A stretch of 12,500 bases of DNA from Eimeria necatrix (lineage: Eukaryota > Apicomplexa > Conoidasida > Eucoccidiorida > Eimeriidae): the NCBI RefSeq assembly GCF_000499385.1, contig NW_013655205.1:22131-34630 (forward strand), given 5' to 3'. Below the pieces are notes generated by a model. It made no database searches, was not told the origin of the DNA, and saw only the letters and a program-made list of their open reading frames with translations. Below, in pieces: positions 1-8,484 of the stretch (positions are counted from its first letter, which is position 1; each line of letters opens with the position of its first letter). Both the position numbers and the translations under genes were made by a program.

Positions 1-447
1 CGGCACATGAGGGGGCCCCTGGAGGGGGCGGGGGGCCCCCCGGGGCCCCCATGGAGGGTGGGGGGCCCCCTGGGGGCCCCGGGGGCCCCGGGGGCCCCGG
101 GGGCCCCGGGGGGCCCCCCTCTTCTGGGGAAAGAGGGCCTCCAGAGGGACTTTCTGATGCAGAGGGGGGCCCATAAAGGGGGGCCCCCAGGGGGGCCCCC
201 AAAAGGGGAGGAAGGGCCCCCGATGGGGCCCCACGAGGAGACAAAGCTGCTGCAGCAGCAGCAGCAGCAGCAGCAGACGGGAGCTGCTGGGGGGCCCCCA
301 GGAGGGGGGGGGCCCCCGGTTGAGGTGTACATACACCTCGGGCTGAGCGGTCGGCGCACTCCGCCAGAAGTGCTGCATTCATTGCAAGAAGTTCTTCTTC
401 TCTGTCTTCTTCATTTTCTGAAAAAAAAAAGAAAAAAGAACTTTTAA
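1..447 (+). CDS. Possible 3' part of a Gly/Pro-rich low-complexity protein (partial at left edge)
   Basis: The frame is open from the left edge (first Met codon at 7) to a stop at 445-447. It first reads Gly-Ala-Pro and Gly-Gly-Pro-Pro repeats made from alternating runs of G and C, then a less biased stretch (KEGLQRDFLMQRGAHKGG), an eight-Gln tract from (CAG)8 at 253-276, more GGPP, and a short tail ending in lysines. The tail crosses the palindrome at 322-339, read as EVYIHL, which is otherwise mostly non-coding in this window, so the true exon may end before about 320. I recognise no domain. Similar Gly/Pro/Gln low-complexity stretches are common in Eimeria gene models. The opposite strand of the G/C runs is also Gly/Pro-rich, so strand is uncertain. 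Confidence 0.3.
   Translation, partial: RHMRGPLEGAGGPPGPPWRVGGPLGAPGAPGAPGAPGGPPLLGKEGLQRDFLMQRGAHKGGPPGGPPKGEEGPPMGPHEETKLLQQQQQQQQTGAAGGPPGGGGPPVEVYIHLGLSGRRTPPEVLHSLQEVLLLCLLHFLKKKRKKNF
253..276. repeat. (CAG)8 tract
   Basis: Uninterrupted CAG run inside the possible Gly/Pro-rich coding block. In the plus frame it encodes glutamine. Confidence 0.9.
322..339. repeat. Palindrome family copy 1 (CA centre)
   Basis: Eight-base arms GAGGTGTA and TACACCTC around a CA centre. It belongs to the dispersed family with core GGTGTACGTACACC and lies at the edge of the GC-rich block. Confidence 0.85.
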
Positions 448-771
448 ATTAAAAAAGAAATCCTAAAAGACTTGCAAACAATTCGCCAGCAGCAAAACGC
501 ACTTGGAAGCAACGAAATGCAGCAGCAGCAGCAAAAATGGCAAACTGCAGCAGCAAAAGCAGCAGCGCAGCAGCAAAAGCAGCAGCGCAGCAGCAAAAGG
601 CACTTTTGCTGCTGCTCCAGCTTCCGCATATAACTCTGGCAGCAATTTGGTGATTTGCAGCAGCAGAGCAGCAGCAGCAGCAGCAGCAGCAGAGTTCACT
701 TAAATCCACTTCAAGCAGCAGCAAAATTCACTTCCAGCAGCAGCAAAATTCATTTCCAGCAGCAGCAAAAT
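448..771. other. CAG-rich region downstream of the ApiAP2 gene stop
   Basis: This region lies 3' of the predicted minus-strand stop and holds interrupted CAG tracts. From about 712 to 790 a 22-bp unit (CAGCAGCAAAATTCATTTCCAG) is repeated about three and a half times, and the predicted stop codon (772-774) lies inside one copy. Short open frames exist on both strands. One on the minus strand near 600-660 reads QITKLLPELYAEAG and could be a further exon, but I found no convincing splice sites or start. It is best regarded as 3' flank or UTR. Confidence 0.45.
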
Positions 772-958
772 TCATTTCCAGCAGCAGCAAATCGGCAGCA
801 GCCAGCCAGCCGCGCAAGCTGCTGCTGCAGCAGCAGCTGCTGCTGCAGCTGCTGCTGCTGCAGCAGCTGCTGCTGCTGGATTGGCGTGAAAATTGTCGAT
901 TTTGCTGCCGTTTTTTGCTGCTAAAGCAGCAACCACTCGGCCCTCCTGACCGCGTGCT

Positions 959-992
<34 letters not shown>

Positions 993-1148
993 ATGGTCTT
1001 TTTGAGACTATTTGCTGCTGCTTTTTTACCTGTCAAAAAGTCGCTGTCCGAGCCAAACTCAAACTCCGCTGGAGGCCGCGGCATTTGCCCGCAGCGGCCG
1101 CCCAGCAGCCCCCGGCCCTGCTGCTCCCTCCGCCTCTTTTGTGGCGCT

Positions 1149-1182
<34 letters not shown>

Positions 1183-2171
1183 TAGCAGTAGTAGTAGCAG
1201 CAGCAGCAGCAGCAGCATTAGCAGTAGTAGCAGCAGCAGCAGCATTAGCAGTAGTAGTAGTAGCAGCAGCAGCAGCAGCATTAGCAGTAGTAGTAGTAGC
1301 AGCAGCAGCAGCAGCATTAGCAGTAGTAGTAGTAGCAGCAGCAGCAGCAGCATTAGCAGTAGTAGCACCAGCAGCAGCAGCAGCGGTGGCGGCAGAGAGC
1401 AGCTGGTGGAAGCAGCAGCAGCAGCAGCAGCAGCAGACTTTAATTGCGCTAAAAGTAACTATAAAATAAACAAGTAAAAGAAATAAATAAAAATAAAGAA
1501 ATAAAAAAATAAACAAAAAAGAAAAAGAAATGAATCCGAAAAAGGAGAAAAAAGCAGCAGCAGGAAGCAAATTGTCTAACTCGAATTCTTGCCGTTACAC
1601 CTCACCACTTGTGCATTATTTGGAATTGTTTTCATTTATTTCGGATTTATAAATTTTAATTTAATTAATTTAATTAAATTAATTAAATTAATTTAAATAT
1701 TTAAATTAATTTAATTTGTTTAATTTATCATTTATGATTTAGTTTTGCTCATTTCTCGCTTATTGCTGCGAGCCGCCGCAGCAGCAAACGGAAACGAAGA
1801 AGCAAATCGAAAAAAGCGGCAAACGGAGGAAATAAAAGAATAAATAAATAAATAAATTCAAAATAATGAAATATAATAAAATAAATAAACTTTTAAAACA
1901 AAAGAAAAGAAAAAATGAACAAAAAGGACTCCAAAGCTCCAATTCGCGCTGCAGCAGCAGCGCCAGGTGTACGTACACCTCAACTCCCGGCGAAGCAAAA
2001 GAGGCAAAACTAATTCCAAAACGAAAACTATTTCAAAATTAAAACTTTAAATAATAAAAATAAATAATTAAAAGATTAAAAACAAAAAATAGATCAAAAA
2101 TAGATCCCTGAGACAGCTGCGGCCCCTCACCAACTTTTTCCTTCTTTCCTCCGCCGCTCTCTTGCTGCACT

Positions 2172-2203
<32 letters not shown>

Positions 2204-2350
2204 TGCTGCTGCTGCTGTGCCTGCTGCTCCTGCTGCTCCTTCTGGCTGTGGGGCTGTCTCACAATTCTCAAAGGCAGCGCCGCCACGCCCACTCGCCCCT
2301 ACTGCCGGCTGCTGCTGCTGCTGCTGTTGCTGTTGCTGCTGCTGGTGTTG

Positions 2351-2386
<36 letters not shown>

Positions 2387-2491
2387 TTGTTGCTGCTGCG
2401 ATCCGTTTTCTCCGTCTGCCTTCTCAGCCGAATCGGGGGTCCCTGGGTCCCCTGGAGCCGCCTGCGTCCCTTCCTTCGAGCTGCTGCTGCC

Positions 2492-2545
<54 letters not shown>

Positions 2546-2674
2546 TGGTTTTGCTGCTGCTGCATTTAAGGCCTTCAGCACCTCCTCATTGACATCTCCC
2601 TTCCACTGCTGCCGCAGCAGAATCGCCTGACGGCGAGCGCACTCGAAGCCCAAGTGCTTCACGCTGAAGTACCT

Positions 2675-2719
<45 letters not shown>

Positions 2720-3075
2720 CAGCAGCAGCAGCAGAGCAGCTGCTTGCTTGTTGTGACCTGCTCGTGCGCACACTTTCACTAATAAGCAGCTGCTGCTTCC
2801 GCTCCCCTTCCCTGCGGGCGCTGGCAGCAGCAAAGGCACACGAGGGTTTAGGGTTTAGGGTTTAGGGTTTAGGGTTTAGGGTTTGGGGTTACCGGCACTG
2901 CTGCTTGCCCTGCTCCATGCGGGTGCAAATCCAGTACTTGTTGCTTTTGCAAAAAGCAACTCCTTTGACTTTTTCAGTTGCTGCTGACAGCAGCGCTTGC
3001 TGCTGCAGCGCAGCAGCTCCCTCGCCGGGAGCAGCAGCAGCAGCAGCAGCTCCTGCTGCAGCGCCTGCGAAGCCC

Positions 3076-3112
<37 letters not shown>

Positions 3113-3203
3113 GGCCGTCGCCGTACAGCTTTTCAAAAGAAAAGAGGCCTCGAGAATAGGGCGAGGCGCTTCGCCCTGAGCTGCTGCTTCCCTCTGCTGC
3201 CTC

Positions 3204-3246
<43 letters not shown>

Positions 3247-3933
3247 GCTTGCCGCCTCGCTGCTGCTGCATCTGCTGCTTCCATTAAGGCCGTGTAGTAA
3301 GACTGCATCAGCAGCTCAACGCCAGCAGAGCCTTCGAGGCTGGCAGCAGCATCACCTGCTGCTGCTGCATCTGGGTCTGCAGCAGCAGCAGCAGCAGGCG
3401 CCTCTGCTGCTGCTGCTGCTGGCGACTCTGCTGCTGCTGCTGCTGCGTCTGCAGCAGCAGCTGCTGCAGCAGACTTGCAAGAGCTCCAGTGCGCTAGAGA
3501 CTCACAGCTGGCTGGAGGCTGCCGGTCAAAGTACACACGAAAGCCCAAATGCTGCTGCTGCTGCTGCTGCTGCAGCTGCTGCTGCTCTTGCTGCAGTTGC
3601 TGCTGTTCATGCTGCAGCTGCTGCTGCTCCTGCTGCAGCTCCTGCTGCAGCTCCTGCTGCTCTTGCTGCAGTCCCTGCTGCTCTTGCTGCAGCTCCTGCT
3701 GCTCTTGCTGCAGTCCCTGCTGCTCTTGCTGCAGCTGCTGCTGCTCTTGTTTCAGTTGCTGCTGCTCTTGCTGCAGCTCCTGCTGCTCCTGTTGCAGCTG
3801 CTGCTGTTCTTGCTGCAGCTCCTGCTGCTCCTGCTGCAGCTGCTGCTGCTCTTGCTGCAGCTGCTGCTGCTGCCTCCGTGTCCTCTGCCGCTCAGCACGC
3901 GTAGCCGCTATTTCCGAACGCAGCTCCTGCAGT

Positions 3934-3976
<43 letters not shown>

Positions 3977-4419
3977 TCAGTGCACGTTTTTTCGAATAAA
4001 AGGAAATATAATATAATAAATAATAAATAATAAATAATAAATAATAAATAATAAATAATAAATAATAAATAATTATAAATAAAATTGAAACAAAAATAAT
4101 TATTAATAATAATAAAACCAACTGGGAAACAGCAGCAAAGAAAGAGCAGCAGGGCAGTGAGCAGCAGCAGAGGGCAAGTACAATATAAACCCCAAACCCT
4201 AAACCCTAAACCCTAAACCCTAAACCCTAAACCCTAAACCCTAAACCCTAGAGTAATGAAAGCAACTAAAGAAAGCTGCCTACGTCCAAAAAGAGCTCTG
4301 CTGCTGCCTTTGCTGCCTGCAGCTGCTGCAGCTGCGCAGCAGCAGCATCTAATTTGCTGCTGAGGCGAACAACTGCAGCACGAAAAACGTCGTAGCCGCA
4401 AGCAAGGGCCTCTCGCAGC

Positions 4420-4453
<34 letters not shown>

Positions 4454-4454
4454 T

Positions 4455-4486
<32 letters not shown>

Positions 4487-4799
4487 GTGCTGCTGCTGCT
4501 GCGGCGACGCCAGGTGCTGCGGCTTCTGCGGGCCCGCTGCCAGCAGCAGCAGCAGCAGCAGCAGCAGCTGCTGCTGCTGCTGCTGCTTTTCGCTTCTCCG
4601 TTTGCGCTGCGGACTCTCTCAGTCCTACTGCTGCTGCGGAGGCAGTAGCAGCAGCAGCAGCAGCTGCTGCTGCTGCTGCCGCTGCAGCAGCAGCAACAAA
4701 CGAGATGTCGCTTTTGTCCTCGTCCGTCGCTGCTGCTGCTGCTGCTTCGCCTTCAACTGCAAAAGGAGGCAGCTGAACGCACTGCCTTTTGCTGCTGCT

Positions 4800-4840
<41 letters not shown>

Positions 4841-5429
4841 CGCTTAGTTTGCGCGGCTGCAGCAGCTCCTCCTGAGACGGCAAAGGGTCCAGCAGCAAAT
4901 CCAAACAGCTGCTGCTCAGTGGCAGCAAACCCCTGCAGTCCTCTGCAGCAGCAGGAGAGTCATGTGCTGCTGCTGCTGCTGCTGCTTCTGTTGCTGCTGC
5001 TGCTCCTCCTGCTGGACTTGCAGTTCCCGGTGATGCTGCTGCTGCTGCAGCTTGAGGTGGCTCACTAGTTGCTGCTGAGGCTTCAACTGCAGCAGCAGCA
5101 GCAGAAGCAGCAGCAGCTGTTGCAGCTGCTGGAGAGCCCTCTCCAGCTGCTGCTGCCACCGCTGCTGATGCTGCTGCTTCTCCCCATGCTGCTGCTGCTG
5201 CTGCTTCTCCCCATGCTGCTGCTGCTGCTTCTGTCCATTCTGGTGGTGCTGCTGCTTCTGCTGCAGTCCCTGCTGCTGTTGGTGGCTGCTCATTTTTTGC
5301 CATTGCTGCTGTTGCTGCTGCGGCTCCTGTTGCTGCTGCGGCTTCTGTTGCTGCTGCAGCAGCAGCAGCAGCGTTGGCAGCACTCACCCTTGGAGCACTT
5401 GGAGGGTCCTCTTCACCTGCTGCTGGCCC

Positions 5430-5461
<32 letters not shown>

Positions 5462-5501
5462 AGTGCTGCTGCTGCAGCCCGTCGCTGGGTGGCAAGTCCA
5501 T
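772..5501 (-). CDS. ApiAP2-type DNA-binding protein, five-exon model
   Basis: Predicted nuclear transcription regulator with one AP2 domain. Minus-strand exons: 5501-4284, 3926-2893, 2672-2131, 1146-1030, 956-772. Intron phases are 0, 2, 1, 1, all consistent, giving 1031 residues and a TGA at 774-772. Residues 1-406 are mostly poly-Ala with a short Ser run. About 407-530 is a Gln-rich coiled coil of LQQEQQQ heptads. Ser/Ala-rich linkers follow. The AP2 domain is at about 724-775: VKGVAFCKSNKYWIC ends exon 2 and, joined through a split Arg codon, RYFSVKHLGFECARRQAI follows in exon 3. This matches the ApiAP2 pattern of three strands (GV, YW, FSV) and an Ala-rich helix. The C-terminal part is poly-Ser, poly-Gln and poly-Ala. 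The ATG at 5501 is the first Met of its frame, but an upstream exon is possible. Exons 1-3 are well supported. Exons 4-5 rest on phase agreement and splice motifs, and exon 3 could instead read through to a stop at 2039. No orthologue is assigned. Confidence 0.7.
960..990. repeat. (CAG)10 tract at a predicted 3' splice site
   Basis: On the minus strand this is (CTG)n ending in CAG directly before predicted exon 5 of the ApiAP2 gene. The intron (1029-957, 73 bp) starts with a good donor, CAGGTAAAA. Confidence 0.8.
1150..1387. repeat. CAG tract plus 36-bp higher-order minisatellite
   Basis: After (CAG)n at 1150-1180, a unit starting ATTAGCAGTAGTAGTAG and ending in CAG triplets begins at 1181, 1217, 1244, 1280, 1316 and 1352. 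Spacings are 36, 27, 36, 36 and 36. GTA triplets replace some GCA triplets, so all frames stay open and produce artificial Ala/Val, Ser or Leu ORFs. In the gene model it lies in intron 3 of the ApiAP2 gene, next to the acceptor at 1147. Confidence 0.85.
1965..1980. repeat. Palindrome family copy 2
   Basis: Perfect 16-bp palindrome AGGTGTACGTACACCT, in predicted intron 3 of the ApiAP2 gene. Confidence 0.9.
2678..2739. repeat. CAG tract with (CAG)13 core, at a 3' splice site
   Basis: Thirteen CAG triplets at 2678-2716, then a CAT interruption and more CAG. On the coding (minus) strand it is CTG-rich and leads directly into the acceptor of exon 3. Confidence 0.85.
2844..2890. repeat. Interstitial telomere-like array 1 (TTTAGGG)
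   Basis: About 6.7 units of GGGTTTA on the plus strand, the last full unit changed to GGGTTTG and followed by GGGTT. It lies in intron 2 of the ApiAP2 gene and begins at the splice donor on the coding strand, where the intron reads GTAACCCCAAACCCT. Confidence 0.95.
3552..3860 (-). repeat. 21-bp coding repeat: Gln-rich coiled-coil heptads
   Basis: On the minus strand this encodes about 14 heptads of the form LQQEQQ(Q/E/G), with one Leu per seven residues, inside exon 2 of the ApiAP2 gene. One repeat is shortened to LQQE, a four-residue stutter. The opposite strand is Leu/Cys-rich and open but has no plausible protein. It suggests oligomerisation of the regulator. Confidence 0.75.
3935..3973. 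repeat. (CAG)13 tract
   Basis: Thirteen CAG triplets on the plus strand, which is (CTG)13 on the coding strand of the ApiAP2 gene, just before the acceptor of exon 2. Confidence 0.9.
4015..4073. repeat. AT-only heptamer array (AATAAAT)
   Basis: Eight full copies of AATAAAT plus three bases, without mismatch. It lies in intron 1 of the ApiAP2 gene and has the same 7-bp period as the telomere-like array 114 bp away. Confidence 0.9.
4187..4250. repeat. Interstitial telomere-like array 2 (CCCTAAA)
   Basis: One AAACCCC unit followed by eight AAACCCT units, opposite in orientation to array 1. It lies in predicted intron 1 of the ApiAP2 gene. Confidence 0.95.
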
Positions 5502-5515
5502 ACCGGGCGCTGAGG

Positions 5516-5525
5516 TGTACGTACA
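5516..5525. repeat. Palindrome family core with degenerate flanks
   Basis: Perfect 10-bp core TGTACGTACA. The left flank keeps TGAGG but the right flank is GCAGC, so the arms do not extend. It sits 14 bp upstream of the ApiAP2 start codon and 9 bp from GCATGC. Confidence 0.85.
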
Positions 5526-5532
5526 GCAGCGG

Positions 5533-5542
5533 CTGCATGCAG
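5533..5542. promoter_or_regulatory. TGCATGCA-type motif
   Basis: CTGCATGCAG, a 10-bp palindrome 31 bp upstream of the ApiAP2 start codon. TGCATGC is a known promoter motif in Toxoplasma and an ApiAP2 target in Plasmodium. Function here is inferred. Confidence 0.5.
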
Positions 5543-5560
5543 GCGAAGGCGCGGGGAGTG

Positions 5561-5569
5561 CAGCAGCAG

Positions 5570-5604
<35 letters not shown>

Positions 5605-5611
5605 GCAGCAG
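5561..5611. repeat. CAG tract with CAA interruptions
   Basis: About 17 triplets, CAG with CAA interruptions near 5579-5585, upstream of the ApiAP2 gene. Confidence 0.85.
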
Positions 5612-5666
5612 TGTTTGTACGCCGCAGCGCAGCTGGAGCAGCAGAAGCAGCAGGGCGAAGGCGCTG

Positions 5667-5682
5667 GGGTGTACGTACACCC
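5667..5682. repeat. Palindrome family copy 4
   Basis: Perfect 16-bp palindrome GGGTGTACGTACACCC in the divergent upstream region, about 165 bp from the ApiAP2 start. Confidence 0.9.
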
Positions 5683-5791
5683 GGGATTTATGCAGCAGCA
5701 GTTTGGCCTTGAAAGTAAATAAAGAAAATAAAAAAAGAAAAAAGAAAAAGCTGCTTTACTTAGTGGGAAAAAGATAAATGTAGGGGGCTCC

Positions 5792-5792
<1 letters not shown>

Positions 5793-5839
<47 letters not shown>

Positions 5840-5843
5840 GCAG
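5793..5843. repeat. CAG tract
   Basis: Seventeen triplets, CAG with one CAA, in the divergent upstream region. Confidence 0.85.
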
Positions 5844-6153
5844 CGAAGGCAGTTTAAAAAACAGAAGGAGGGGAAGAAATTGAAATTCCTTTTGCTGCTG
5901 CTTTTTGAAATGAATTAAAAAAGAAGAGAAGGAGCTGCTGCAGCGCAGGGGTGCTGCTGCTGAGGCCGAGCAGCAGCAGCAGCAGCAGCGCAGCAGCAAA
6001 AAGGAAGTCTGGGAACTCCTAAATAGATCAAAAGAATTGCAAATTAAAAACAACTTTTAATTTTATTTTACTTTTCCACTTTTATTTCTTTTTTGGAACT
6101 AATCGGCGCGCTGGACCGCGCGGGCTGCTTGAGCTGTCTGTACACCCGAAACC

Positions 6154-6167
6154 GACATGCGCATGTC
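6154..6167. repeat. GACATGCGCATGTC palindrome
   Basis: Perfect 14-bp palindrome roughly midway between the divergent genes, just after a half site of the main palindrome family (TACACCCGAA). Confidence 0.85.
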
Positions 6168-6385
6168 TGCTGCTGGCCCCAGCAGCAAATAAGACCATTT
6201 TATTCCCTTTTTCTTTTTTTTATTTCCCAAAATGTAATTAAAACTCATTTTCTTTTCATTTATTCCAAATTTAAACTTTAATTTCCAAATTTAACTCAAC
6301 TTTCCCCCCCGGACGCGCAGCCGCCTCGATTCTGCTGCGCCTTTCGTTTTCCCTCCTTCAGCGCCCTTCCCTGCTTCTAAAACTC

Positions 6386-6386
<1 letters not shown>

Positions 6387-6416
<30 letters not shown>
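6387..6416. repeat. (CAG)10 tract
   Basis: Uninterrupted run at the start of a 300-bp CAG-rich stretch before the zinc-finger gene. The stretch can encode Gln-, Ser- or Ala-rich sequence depending on frame. Confidence 0.9.
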
Positions 6417-6420
<4 letters not shown>

Positions 6421-6696
6421 GGCGCGGCGAGCAGCAGCAGCTGCGCAGCCAGCAGCAGCAACGACGCAGACAGCACCGGGGGCTGCAGCTGCAGCAGGAG
6501 GGCAGGCAGCAGCAGCAGAGCCTGCAGCAGCGCGAGGCCAGAAGCAGCAGCAGCAGAGGCAGCAGAAGCACAGCCAGGAGCAGCAGCAGGAGCAGCAGGA
6601 GCAGCAGCGAGCCCGCTGCTGCTGCTGCTGCTGCTGCTGCGCAGCTGAAGCAGCAAGAAGCCCTGCAGCACTTGCTGCAGCAGCTTTCAAAACAAA

Positions 6697-7381
6697 ATGA
6701 AGCAGCACGAAGATGCAGCAGCAGCAAAAACTCCAAAAGAAGAAATTTCTGTCTTTGTGCAGCTGCTGCTGAAGATGCGGGTGAGGCCTTCAGGTGTACA
6801 GACACCTCAGAGGCATTCGGCTGTACAGGCAGCTGTGGGGCCTTCAGGTGTATAGGCAGCTTCAGGTGTATAGGCAGCTTCAGGTGTATAGGCAGCTTCA
6901 GGTGTACGGGCAGCTCCAGGTGTATAGGCAGCTGTGGGGCCTTCAGGTGTATAGGCAGCTTCGGGTGTATAGGCAGTTGTGGGGTTTTCAGCTGTATAGG
7001 CAGCTGTGGGGCCTTCGGGTGTATAGGCAGTTGTGGGGTTTTCAGGTGTATAGGCAGCTTCGGGTGTATAGGCAGCTTCGGGTGTATCGGCAGCTTCGGG
7101 TGTATAGGCAGCTCTGAGGGAGAGCGAAGGGCGAATGGGCAAATGGCGTTTTATTAGTCACAAAATGAGCAAAAGATTTAATTAAATAAAATGAAATTAT
7201 AATTAATTAATTAACTAATTAATTAATTAATTAATTAATTAATTAGTTCCAAAGACTTTCCTCTTTTGCTGCTGCTGCAGAGCCTCCGCGCTGCCGACGC
7301 CGCAGCCGTCCTTGCTGCTCTCAGGGGAGACCCCAACAGCAGCAGCAGCAGCAGCAGCAGCATCAGCAGCAGCAGCAGCAT

Positions 7382-7438
<57 letters not shown>

Positions 7439-7678
7439 GGACAGCTTTATTGCCGAGTGCAACGCAGCGCTTCGCGGCAGCGGCGTGCAGATTCATGTGA
7501 GGCCTTTTGATAAAAAAGAAATAAATTTTTAATTTTAAATTAAAAATAAAAAATAAAAAATTAAAACTTTTTTATTTTTAATTAAAAATGCATTTTCGAG
7601 TCTAAAAAGAAACCTTCATAAGGCCTCATGCAAGCAGCAGCAGACGCAGAAACTGGCGCAGCAGAGACTGCCCCCACT

Positions 7679-7711
<33 letters not shown>

Positions 7712-7713
7712 GC

Positions 7714-7751
<38 letters not shown>

Positions 7752-7901
7752 AAGACCGCGCCCGCGAGTGGTGTTGATGGATTATGTAGTGTTTTGTTTT
7801 TCGATTATTTTGATTATTAGAATTGTTTAACTCTTTTAATTATTCAAATTGTTTAATTGCTTCAATTATTTAAATTGTTTTAATTGTTTGCTGCCTGTTG
7901 T

Positions 7902-7944
<43 letters not shown>

Positions 7945-8447
7945 AGTCCGGGTTTGACGGCCAGGGGGTTTCCCTGTGCCTGAGCGCAGCGGATTTGTTT
8001 GGCTTTTTTGACGGAGAAAACGCCAAAAGTGGAGAACTAAACATTAAAACTAAAAACAAAAACAAAAATGAAGAAAAAGAAAACAAAAAGAATACTTTTG
8101 ATGCCACTTTGGCTAAATCTTTCCACAAATTCTTCCGACTGGAAGCCGCCGAAGCTGCCTGTACAGCTGGTGAGTCTGGGGTGTACGTACACCCCAAAAA
8201 CGCCGTTTTTCGCGCTTTTCGCGTTTTCGCATTTTCTGCTTTCATTTCTTTTCTTTTCTTTTCCTTTTCTTCTTTTTCTTTTTCTTTTCTTTTCTTTTCT
8301 TTTTCTTTTCCTTCTAAAACTCAAAAATCTGTCTCGGCTTTTCATTTTAATGCTTTTTGTCTTATCGGGGAGCTGTGGTCTCGCACATGTCGCTGTTTGC
8401 GTTTTTTCCTCCATTTTTCGGATTTTTGAACTTTTTCAACTCTTATT

Positions 8448-8484
<37 letters not shown>

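Larger units (their letters stand above)
1147..2130 (-). other. Predicted intron 3 of the ApiAP2 gene
   Basis: About 984 bp. The donor is GTTG|GTGAGG at 2130 and the acceptor is CTGCTGCAG before 1146, both on the minus strand. It holds a palindrome copy (1965-1980), AT-rich DNA with a run of TTAA/AATT palindromes (about 1650-1730), A-rich stretches and the 36-bp minisatellite. It is long for this model, so an unrecognised exon, for example around 1960-1920 after CTGCTGCAG, is possible. Confidence 0.45.
2673..2892 (-). other. Predicted intron 2, splitting the AP2 domain
   Basis: 220 bp on the minus strand. The donor is TGCCG|GTAACC (GT at 2892-2891) and the acceptor is CTGCTCAG|GTACTTC (AG at 2674-2673). 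Removing it joins TGC CG to G TAC TTC and restores a continuous AP2 domain (C-R-Y-F). The intron starts with a telomere-like array and ends with a (CTG)n run, so much of its length is repeat. Confidence 0.75.
3927..4283 (-). other. Predicted intron 1 of the ApiAP2 gene
   Basis: 357 bp on the minus strand, from donor TTGGAC|GTAGGC (GT at 4283-4282) to acceptor CACTGCAG|GAGCTG. Both flanking exons are phase 0, and joining them continues a helix-forming stretch (AAELFLD then ELRSEIAATRAERQ). It contains telomere-like array 2, an AT heptamer array and (CTG)13 before the acceptor. The GTAGGC donor is not strong. Confidence 0.6.
5502..6696. promoter_or_regulatory. Shared upstream region of two divergent genes
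   Basis: About 1.2 kb between the ApiAP2 start (minus, 5501) and the zinc-finger gene start (plus, 6697). It holds two palindrome family members (5516-5525 and 5667-5682), CTGCATGCAG at 5533-5542, a 14-bp palindrome GACATGCGCATGTC at 6154-6167, a degenerate half site ending TACACCCGAA at 6141-6150, and CAG tracts at 5561-5611, 5793-5843 and 6387-6416. The 6387-6690 stretch could be read as Gln/Ser/Ala-rich protein in several frames. It may be 5' UTR or an unrecognised first exon. Promoter activity is inferred from position only. Confidence 0.45.

Noticed and set aside
1033..1477. Poly-Leu, poly-Ser and Ala/Val open frames over the 36-bp minisatellite
   Set aside because: A triplet repeat keeps all frames open. 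None has a non-repeat domain, and the region fits an intron.
2978..3904. Long plus-strand open frame opposite the ApiAP2 exon (Leu/Cys/Ala runs)
   Set aside because: It is the antisense reading of CAG/CTG tracts and of the heptad repeat. The minus strand gives the coiled coil and the AP2 start instead.
5069..5722. Plus-strand Leu/Gln-rich open frame opposite exon 1 of the ApiAP2 gene
   Set aside because: Antisense to the Ala-rich exon. The minus frame contains non-repeat stretches such as GLLPLSSSCLDLLLDPLPSQ, the plus frame does not.
6807..7142. Minus-strand AAYTPE repeat protein (and plus-strand FRCIGS)
   Set aside because: Open only because units are multiples of 9 bp. No flanking unique sequence, and a phase-consistent intron spans it. 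Kept as a possibility only if RNA evidence appears.
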